Shown here: positions 1 to 4,483 of the stretch, piece after piece | How the letters are laid out: every line of letters begins with the position of its first letter | Numbering within the stretch: position 1 is the stretch's first letter | Assembly (NCBI GenBank): GCA_021817915.1 | Contig: JAKAFV010000012.1 | Location: forward strand, 1-8,610 | DNA length: 8,610 nucleotides | From: a bacterium | GTDB lineage: Bacteria > Patescibacteriota > Minisyncoccia > UBA6257 > UBA9933 | Direction of reading: 5' to 3' | Program-made: the position numbers and the translations under genes | Notes under the pieces: model-generated | What the model saw: only the letters and a program-made list of their open reading frames with translations | Databases searched by the model: none | What the model was told of the DNA's origin: nothing

Positions 1-2
1 TC

Positions 3-440
3 GCTCGGCCCGGAGGCCGCAAACCGGGCTGTCTGCCGGAGGACGCAATGCCAAAGGGGTTGGCCGCGGTTGCCCTGGTGCTGGCCCTGGTCCTGAACCT
101 GGCGACGGCGCAGCTTGCCGTGGCGCCTCTATTGGTTTCTTATTTCGGTAATTTTTCGCCAACCGCGATTATAAGCAATATTCTAATCTTAACTTTTATG
201 CCCGTGACAATGGCTTTGGGATTTATCTTGGCCGGCTTAGGTTTTATTTCTTATAGTTTATCTCTCGTTTTTGGCTGGTTTGTTAATTTATTTTTGGCGT
301 ACGAGCTTTTTATAATAAAATTTTTCGGGGATTTTGATATTTTAAAAATAAATTTTTCCGGCACGGCTATCTTTATTATTTATTATGCGGTATTAATGGG
401 GTTTATTATTTGGACGAGCAGAAAGAAGGCCGTTGCTTAA
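3..440 (+). CDS. comEC: ComEC/Rec2-like competence channel protein, C-terminal fragment
   Basis: This is the 3' end of a multispanning membrane protein; the frame is open to the left edge, so the true start lies outside the window. ComEC proteins form the inner-membrane channel that carries single-stranded DNA into the cell during transformation. The segment AQLAVAPLLVSYFGNFSPTA followed by ISNILILTFMPVTMALGF matches the late Competence-domain pattern (SAQ-x-x-v-x-PLL-x-x-FG-x-fS, then aNil-lp-x-P). Further hydrophobic helices and a short basic tail (SRKKAVA) follow. It ends without a C-terminal metallo-beta-lactamase domain, as in shorter ComEC versions. The gene is convergent with folD, with six bases between the stops and no terminator visible. 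The first ~125 bases are strikingly GC-rich compared with the rest, so the N-terminal part of this fragment may be foreign or an assembly artefact. The ATG at 48 is internal rather than a real start. The family call rests on motif resemblance. Confidence 0.7.
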   Translation, partial: ARPGGRKPGCLPEDAMPKGLAAVALVLALVLNLATAQLAVAPLLVSYFGNFSPTAIISNILILTFMPVTMALGFILAGLGFISYSLSLVFGWFVNLFLAYELFIIKFFGDFDILKINFSGTAIFIIYYAVLMGFIIWTSRKKAVA

Positions 441-446
441 ATCTTA

Positions 447-1295
447 TTAATTTTCGTTCAGTTTATAAAAATTCTCTATTATTTTTGCCACTAAAATCGG
501 GCCGGTACCGCCGGGGGTTGGAGTGTACATTAGATGATTGGATGATTGGGGAGTTAGAGAATTAGTTAATTTGTTAATTGGATAATTAGGATCGAAATCG
601 CCGGAGATTTTTCCATCTGCAAAGCTATAGCCAAAATCAATTACAACGGCATTTTCTTTTAAGTCTCCGGCGGAAAATAAATTGGCTTTGCCTGCGCCGC
701 TGATTATTATGTCCGCGTCTTTCAGCTCTTCTTTGATATTTTCCGTTTTGCTGTTTAGTGTCGCCAGCTCCGCGGTTTTATTTTTAAGCCACGACGCGAT
801 TGGCCTGCCTACAAGCTGTCCTGTCCCAATAACGGCAATTTTTAAAGTTTCAAGTTTTAAGTTCCAAGTTCCAAGAATTTCTTTGACGACTTCAGCCGCC
901 GGCGGCAAAATTTTGCTTTTTCCTGCGTTAAAAATTTCAAGCGCCTGTTTGCCTAAAACATCAATGTCTTTTTCCGCCGGAATCGCGTCTAAAATTTCCT
1001 GGCTGTTAAACCGCTCAGGCAAGGGAAGTTGGATAATTACTCCGCCGACGGATTTCTGATTCGCTATCCCGCCGATTTCTTGAATGAGTTCGCCTTGCGA
1101 AATGCCTTCCTGAAATTCATAGGTGCGGAAATCAATGCCGAGCTCTTTGGCGGTTTTTTCTTTTTGTTTGATAAAGCTTATTGAAGCGGGATTTTCTCCA
1201 ACTAAAATTGCCGCCAAAATTTGTTTTGGCGCCGGTTTTGCTTTTAAGCCGTCAATAATTTTCTTGGCTATTTCCTTACAGGGAATTTGAGGCAT
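447..1295 (-). CDS. folD: Bifunctional methylenetetrahydrofolate dehydrogenase / methenyltetrahydrofolate cyclohydrolase
   Basis: FolD oxidises 5,10-methylene-THF to 5,10-methenyl-THF using NAD(P)+, then hydrolyses it to 10-formyl-THF in the cytosol. The 282-residue length is normal for the family. Visible motifs are VGENPAS (32-38), the catalytic Lys45 in FIKQK, the Gln89 loop VIIQLPLP, KDID at 109-112, the Rossmann loop IGTGQLVGRP (156-165) and the C-terminal TPTPGGTGP loop. Two oddities appear: the Tyr normally four residues before the catalytic Lys is Phe41, and the usual KDVDG motif reads KDIDV. Residues 141-152 and 236-255 are encoded by short-period tandem repeats; the second adds about 12 residues relative to E. 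coli FolD. The start codon overlaps the end of glyA by 28 bp, so the two are co-transcribed and probably translationally coupled; no strong Shine-Dalgarno site precedes it. The enzyme uses the product of GlyA. Confidence 0.95.
   Translation of the reverse strand: MPQIPCKEIAKKIIDGLKAKPAPKQILAAILVGENPASISFIKQKEKTAKELGIDFRTYEFQEGISQGELIQEIGGIANQKSVGGVIIQLPLPERFNSQEILDAIPAEKDIDVLGKQALEIFNAGKSKILPPAAEVVKEILGTWNLKLETLKIAVIGTGQLVGRPIASWLKNKTAELATLNSKTENIKEELKDADIIISGAGKANLFSAGDLKENAVVIDFGYSFADGKISGDFDPNYPINKLTNSLTPQSSNHLMYTPTPGGTGPILVAKIIENFYKLNEN
533..588. repeat. Degenerate 8-bp tandem array inside folD (about 7 copies)
   Basis: Read on the + strand, seven consecutive octamers follow in register: GATGATTG, GATGATTG, GGGAGTTA, GAGAATTA, GTTAATTT, GTTAATTG and GATAATTA (rough consensus G-N-T-A-A-T-T-G). 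Because 24 bp equals three units and eight codons, the array stays open in the folD frame and encodes residues 236-255, rich in Asn, Ser, Thr and Pro. It lies between the SGDFD strand and the YTPTPGG loop, where E. coli FolD has about 11 residues and this protein has about 23. Confidence 0.75.
845..875. repeat. 7-bp tandem array inside folD (AAGTTYY, about 4.4 copies)
   Basis: On the + strand the units are AAGTTTC, AAGTTTT, AAGTTCC, AAGTTCC and a partial AAG. On the coding strand they give FolD residues of about 141-152 (GTWNLKLETLK), the linker just before the Rossmann strand. There is no net length change relative to E. coli FolD, so the array has replaced the usual linker sequence rather than lengthened it. 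The heptamer resembles the arrays between gyrA and the solute-binding protein gene (AAATTCC, AAGTTAG). Confidence 0.7.
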
Positions 1296-2488
1296 AGCAA
1301 TTTCACTTCTTTATTAATGATTTCCAGCTTTCTTTTTTTCGTTAAAACTCCGTCAATAAGCATTGCGATTTTTTTCATTTCTTTTTCTTTCATTCCTCGG
1401 CTGGTTAATGTTGGGGTTCCAAGCCGGATTCCCGAAGGGTCGCCAGGGTTGCGCGTATCATATGGAATAGTATTTTTATTCACGACAATTCCGGCTTTTT
1501 CAAGCATTTCGCTGGCGAGTTTTCCGCCGATTCCGCGGGAGAAAACGTCTATTAATATGAGATGAGTGTCTGTGCCGCCGGAAATAACGCGCCAGCCGAG
1601 TTTTTTAAGCTCATCAGCTAAGGCTTTGGCATTTTTAACGATTTGTTTGGCATAAGATTTAAATTCTGGTTTGCCAGCTTCGTATAAAGCGGTAGCGGTG
1701 GCGGCAATTTGATTCATGTGCGGGCCACCTTGCATTCCAGGAAATATCGCCTTGTCTATTTTTTCGGAAAACTCTTTTTTCGAAAAAATCATGGCTCCGC
1801 GGGGCCCGCGAAGGGTTTTATGGGTAGTTGTCATAATAATATTCGCGTATTTGAAGGGAGAGGGATAGACTTTTCCCGCTACCAGTCCGGCGAAGTGCGA
1901 CATATCAACCATAAAAATAGCGCCAATGCTATCGGCAATTGCTTTAAATTTTTTAAAATCAATAATTTTTGAATAGGCCGTGAAGCCAGCGACAATTAAT
2001 TGCGGTTTTTCTTTTTTGGCGATTTTCGTGATTTCTGCGTAATTGAGCGTTTCGGTTTTTTTATCCACGCCGTAGGGAATTTGCTTCCATAATTTTCCAA
2101 CTGCGCTTGCTTTGTGCCCGTGGGTAAGATGCCCGCCCATATCAAGGCTCATGCCCATTATTTTTCCGCCAGGCGGAATCAAGGCAAGATAAACAGCTAT
2201 ATTCGCGGGCGAGCCGGAATAAGGCTGGACATTAACTTCCCAATTACTAGAAAGCCCGAAAACTTTTTTTGCCCGGCTTTTGGCGAGATTTTCTATTTTG
2301 TCGGCAAATTCGTTTCCGGCATAATAACGCTTTCCCGGATACCCTTCGGAATATTTATTCGCCAAGACCGAACCAAGCGCTTCGGAAACGCCTTTTGATA
2401 TGATGTTTTCGGAGGGAATAAGATCTAACATCTCTGATTGGCGTTTTTCTTCGGCTTTTATTAGTTTTTTTAGTTCTTTATCTTTCAT
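1268..2488 (-). CDS. glyA: Serine hydroxymethyltransferase
   Basis: GlyA is a cytosolic PLP enzyme that converts serine and THF to glycine and 5,10-methylene-THF, feeding the downstream FolD. From the ATG at 2488 the protein has 406 residues, close to the family norm of about 410-420. Family signatures are clear: IPSEN near the N-terminus, ANKYSEGYPGKRYYAGNE, VQPYSGSPANIAVY, the GGHLTHGH loop, VDMSHFAGLVAG, the PLP-lysine motif TTTHKTLRGPRG (Lys224), the FPGMQGGPH loop, and the C-terminal SGIRLGTPTLTSRGM. The frame extends upstream to a GTG at 2521, but those 11 extra residues (DNSNLIYYFF-like) are not family-like and would cover the promoter, so the ATG is preferred. It ends in TAG, the only non-TAA stop among the intact genes, and overlaps folD by 28 bp. 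A promoter sits immediately upstream, placing the predicted transcription start on the A of the ATG. Confidence 0.97.
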   Translation of the reverse strand: MKDKELKKLIKAEEKRQSEMLDLIPSENIISKGVSEALGSVLANKYSEGYPGKRYYAGNEFADKIENLAKSRAKKVFGLSSNWEVNVQPYSGSPANIAVYLALIPPGGKIMGMSLDMGGHLTHGHKASAVGKLWKQIPYGVDKKTETLNYAEITKIAKKEKPQLIVAGFTAYSKIIDFKKFKAIADSIGAIFMVDMSHFAGLVAGKVYPSPFKYANIIMTTTHKTLRGPRGAMIFSKKEFSEKIDKAIFPGMQGGPHMNQIAATATALYEAGKPEFKSYAKQIVKNAKALADELKKLGWRVISGGTDTHLILIDVFSRGIGGKLASEMLEKAGIVVNKNTIPYDTRNPGDPSGIRLGTPTLTSRGMKEKEMKKIAMLIDGVLTKKRKLEIINKEVKLLCLKFPVRK

Positions 2489-2494
2489 AAAGAA

Positions 2495-2523
2495 ATAATA
2501 AATCAAATTAGAGTTATCCACAA
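2495..2523 (-). promoter_or_regulatory. Sigma70-type promoter for glyA-folD, predicted leaderless
   Basis: On the minus strand TTGTGG (2523-2518) and TATTAT (2500-2495) are separated by exactly 17 bp. The -10 matches the consensus at 5 of 6 positions and the -35 at 3 of 6. Counting from the -10, the expected +1 falls on base 2488, the A of the glyA ATG. No Shine-Dalgarno sequence precedes that ATG, consistent with leaderless initiation. This is inferred from spacing and consensus only. Confidence 0.45.
2514..2522 (+). promoter_or_regulatory. Perfect DnaA box (TTATCCACA) overlapping the glyA -35
   Basis: The 9-mer is the exact strong DnaA-box consensus of E. coli. It lies in the divergent glyA/mscS intergenic region and covers most of the predicted glyA -35 hexamer. 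A near match (TTATCCACG, 2061-2069) lies inside glyA. No cluster of boxes and no AT-rich 13-mer array is present, so this is not a convincing origin; a regulatory site or chance occurrence are the alternatives. Confidence 0.4.
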
Positions 2524-2530
2524 CAGGAGG

Positions 2531-2559
2531 TTTTAATCGCCGGCTTTAAGATATATAAT
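2531..2559 (+). promoter_or_regulatory. Sigma70-type promoter for the MscS-like gene
   Basis: A perfect TATAAT (2554-2559) stands 17 bp downstream of a weak -35, TTTTAA (2531-2536, 3 of 6). Expected transcription starts near 2566, giving a short leader of about 37 nt to the ATG at 2603. It is back to back with the glyA promoter. Confidence 0.5.
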
Positions 2560-2602
2560 AAGATTAACAAAGGTCGAGGAATTGAATCTGGTAAATAATA
2601 TT

Positions 2603-3286
2603 ATGGTAATTCAAAGCTGGACGGAAATTCTGGTCGCCGCTCTCCAAAATGTTTGGTACGGCGTTATCAGCTTTTTACCGTCTTTGGTAGGCGCAATAAT
2701 AGTCCTTATTATCGGCTTAGTGATAGCTTCGGCTGTCAAAATGATAATTGAAAAAATTGTCGCAGCCCTTAAAGTGGATGCCGGTTTGAAAAAAATCGGA
2801 TTAGCGCCGTTTTTTGAAAGAGCAGGCTTGCAAATCAATTCTGGGAAATTCTTGGGACTTTTGGTCTATTGGTTTTTGGTTATCGTTTTCATTTTAGCGG
2901 TAACCGATATCCTTGGACTTTACGGAATTTCTTTGTTCCTTAAAGATGTTCTTTCTTACATCCCGAACATCATCGTCGCGGTCTTGATAATGCTGGCTTC
3001 GGTAGTTGTCGCGAATTTCTTGAAATCGTTGGTGAGAGCCACCGTTTCAAGCGCAGGACTTCCGAGTTCGCGTTTCTTGGGAACCTTGGCGTGGTGGGTA
3101 GTGGCTATTTTCGGTTTGTTGGCCGCTTTAATTCAAGTTGGCGTCGCGGTTAGCCTTATCAATACCCTTATGACGGGTCTTGTGGCTATGATCGCCTTGG
3201 CCGGAGGCATCGCTTTCGGTATCGGCGGAAAAGATTACGCCTCGCACTTGCTTGAAAAATTAAGGAGAGAAACCGAAGAAAGATAA
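2603..3286 (+). CDS. Small MscS-family conserved-TM-helix membrane protein
   Basis: This is a 227-residue integral membrane protein related to the TM part of small-conductance mechanosensitive channels, which release solutes when membrane tension rises. Hydrophobic segments lie at roughly 22-47 (FLPSLVGAIIVLIIGLVIAS), 83-107, 118-144 (YIPNIIVAVLIMLASVVVAN), 161-181 and 183-207. The last is followed by the Gly/Ala-rich ALAGGIAFGIGGKDYA segment, which resembles the pore-lining helix of MscS; the protein ends soon after with a charged tail (LEKLRRETEER). The MscS beta and C-terminal cytoplasmic domains are absent, as in the short conserved-TM-helix proteins common in Patescibacteria, so channel function is inferred. 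The ATG at 2603 gives a family-like N-terminus (MVIQSWTEIL); an in-frame TTG at 2582 would add seven residues but the nearby GAGGA is too close to serve it. It is probably monocistronic, ending at the terminator near 3460. Confidence 0.82.
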   Translation: MVIQSWTEILVAALQNVWYGVISFLPSLVGAIIVLIIGLVIASAVKMIIEKIVAALKVDAGLKKIGLAPFFERAGLQINSGKFLGLLVYWFLVIVFILAVTDILGLYGISLFLKDVLSYIPNIIVAVLIMLASVVVANFLKSLVRATVSSAGLPSSRFLGTLAWWVVAIFGLLAALIQVGVAVSLINTLMTGLVAMIALAGGIAFGIGGKDYASHLLEKLRRETEER

Positions 3287-3308
3287 ATTCAGTTCGAATT
3301 CGGTCTTA

Positions 3309-3444
3309 CCCCGTAGAGCAACGGCGATGGAGGCAACATAATTTTTTGAAGAAATGAGAAGGGTTTTTAACTTTTTGAATTTCTTGAATAGCAGAGCTCT
3401 GCTAAAAGTTGCCTAAAATTACTATCGCCGTTGTCATACCGGGG
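3309..3444. other. 136-bp structured intergenic element: candidate ncRNA or MITE-like repeat
   Basis: Nested complementary segments fold the whole interval. CCCCG (3309-3313) pairs with CGGGG (3440-3444), CAACGGCGAT (3319-3328) with ATCGCCGTTG (3424-3433), and AGGCAAC (3331-3337) with GTTGCCT (3408-3414). Inside are an extended hairpin (3347-3355 with 3379-3387, 8 of 9 paired) and a perfect 16-bp palindrome TAGCAGAGCTCTGCTA (3389-3404). The element is flanked on both sides by CTTA (3305-3308 and 3445-3448), which looks like a 4-bp target duplication. There is no ORF in it. It lies after the MscS-like stop and just before an intrinsic terminator, so it could be a 3'-UTR or standalone RNA instead of a mobile element. 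It matches no riboswitch or housekeeping RNA that I recognise. Confidence 0.6.
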
Positions 3445-3459
3445 CTTAATTTAAAAAAC

Positions 3460-3496
3460 AAAAAGTCCCGTTCTTGTGAGGAGGCGGGATTTTTTG
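3460..3496 (+). terminator. Intrinsic (Rho-independent) terminator
   Basis: An 11-bp stem forms between AAAAAGTCCCG (3460-3470) and CGGGATTTTTT (3485-3495), with one G-T pair and a 14-nt loop, and ends in a run of six T. It should end transcripts from the MscS-like gene and the structured element before the next promoter. The A-rich left arm gives it some activity potential in the other direction too. Confidence 0.85.
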
Positions 3497-3508
3497 TTAA
3501 ACGCGGTA

Positions 3509-3536
3509 TTGTAAATTTGCCCAAAAAGAGTATAAT
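3509..3536 (+). promoter_or_regulatory. Sigma70-type promoter for the MBL-fold gene and gyrA operon
   Basis: TTGTAA (3509-3514, 4 of 6) and a perfect TATAAT (3531-3536) are separated by 16 bp. The expected start, near 3543, is only about three bases before the ATG at 3546, so the mRNA would be essentially leaderless. The promoter lies right after a terminator and is the only clear one before gyrA. Confidence 0.6.
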
Positions 3537-3545
3537 ATAACTTAT

Positions 3546-4181
3546 ATGGTCATCACTTTTTACGGCGAAGGCTGTTTTAAAATCCAAAGCGGCGAATTTT
3601 CCGTTTTAACGGACCCTTTTGACGCCCAAACAGGCTTGACTCCGCCTCGCTTTAAAGCGGACCTTGTTTTGAAGACAATTACCCCTGTTTCTTTTTTGGA
3701 GAAAAAGGAAACGGCAACGGCTTCGGAAATAGTAGGCCCGGGAGAATATAATATTAATGGCGCCGATGTTTCCGGATTTCAATTAGTAAAAGAATCGTCA
3801 AAGAGCTTTTTTAAAACAGCATACACTTTGAAACTGGAAGATATTAATTTGTGTTTTTTGGGGCATATTTCCGAAATTCCCGAGCCGACGGTTTTGGAGC
3901 ATTTAGGAGAGCCAGACATTATTTTTATTCCGGCCGGAGGCGCGCCGTTTGTAGATTTAAAATCAGCCGTTAAAATAATAAAACAATTTCAGCCGAAATT
4001 GGTAATACCGTGTTTTTTCAAAGTTCCTTCTTTAAAGAGAAAAGCGGGAGATATCAAAGACTTTTTGGAAGAGCTTAATGGGAATAAAGAGAAAGTTAGC
4101 GAGGCTGTTGAAAAATTGGCGATTAAAAGAAAAGATTTGGCGGAAATTAAAAAAACGCAAATTGCGGTGTTAAAAATATAA
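3546..4181 (+). CDS. MBL-fold (UlaG/UPF0173-like) protein, metal ligands lost
   Basis: The 211-residue protein follows the architecture of small UlaG-like metallo-beta-lactamase-fold hydrolases: VITFYGEGCFKIQ and LTDPFD at the N-terminus, ADLVL (38-42), VGPGEYNINGADVSGF (63-78), INLCFLGHISE (100-110), DIIFIPAGGAPFVD (124-137), and PKLVIPCFFK (150-159). Every expected zinc ligand is missing. The HxHxDH motif that should follow ADLVL is replaced by KTITPVSFLEKKE, the Asp of the usual LGD turn is His107, and the final His of the IPMHY-type motif is replaced in IPCFF. It is therefore predicted to be a non-catalytic member, perhaps structural or binding; the true role is unknown. The C-terminus (about 160-205) is Lys/Glu-rich and helical. 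Its stop overlaps the next gene's ATG by one base (TAATG), so the two are translationally coupled. The upstream promoter predicts a near-leaderless mRNA. Confidence 0.8.
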   Translation: MVITFYGEGCFKIQSGEFSVLTDPFDAQTGLTPPRFKADLVLKTITPVSFLEKKETATASEIVGPGEYNINGADVSGFQLVKESSKSFFKTAYTLKLEDINLCFLGHISEIPEPTVLEHLGEPDIIFIPAGGAPFVDLKSAVKIIKQFQPKLVIPCFFKVPSLKRKAGDIKDFLEELNGNKEKVSEAVEKLAIKRKDLAEIKKTQIAVLKI

Positions 4182-4474
4182 TGTGGATTGAAAGGTTTAT
4201 CGCGAGAATTCAAAATTCCGACGAATGGACAAAAAGGCGATGGGTGGTTTTATTTAGCGTTGCGGCGATTATGGCAATAGCCGCGTTTTGGATTTTTTTC
4301 ACTAGCCCGTTTTCTCAAAATCTTCCGGCAACGCCGAGCGTTGCCGCTGCGGATGAGCCGGGATTTTGGCAAATTTTAAAAAATGGAACGTCGGTAATTT
4401 TTAATTCGGCATCCGAAAATTTTAAAAATATTTTTTCACGGCTGACGGAAAAGAAAACAATTGTGATAGAATAA
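4181..4474 (+). CDS. Small single-pass membrane protein of unknown function
   Basis: This 97-residue protein is not recognised. A charged N-terminus (DEWTKRR, 14-20) leads into one transmembrane helix at about 21-41 (WVVLFSVAAIMAIAAFWIFF), a Pro/Ala-rich linker (LPATPSVAAADEP), and a C-terminal stretch likely to form an amphipathic helix ending in TEKKTIVIE. The positive-inside rule suggests a cytoplasmic N-terminus with the C-terminal part outside. It has no lipobox or known domain. The ATG overlaps the MBL-fold stop (TAATG) and gyrA begins nine bases after its stop, so it sits inside a three-gene operon. It is judged a real gene because of this tight packing and its coherent layout. Confidence 0.7.
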   Translation: MWIERFIARIQNSDEWTKRRWVVLFSVAAIMAIAAFWIFFTSPFSQNLPATPSVAAADEPGFWQILKNGTSVIFNSASENFKNIFSRLTEKKTIVIE

Positions 4475-4483
4475 TATTTAATC

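Noticed and set aside
682..1059. 125-codon open frame on the + strand inside folD
   Set aside because: It is the antisense shadow of a clearly conserved folD and shows no family resemblance or start signal.
2489..2521. GTG start at 2521 giving an 11-residue N-terminal extension of glyA
   Set aside because: The extension is unlike other GlyA N-termini, has no ribosome-binding site, and would include the promoter and DnaA box.
2525..2530. AGGAGG, a perfect Shine-Dalgarno core on the + strand in the glyA/mscS gap
   Set aside because: No ATG, GTG or TTG follows within the usual 4-12 bases, and it lies upstream of the predicted transcription start, so it would not be in the mRNA.
3319..3345. GGCGATGGAGG, resembling the start of the fluoride riboswitch
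   Set aside because: The short-range CGCC and the ACGC/pseudoknot segments that define that riboswitch are absent; here GGCGAT pairs with a segment about 100 bases away.
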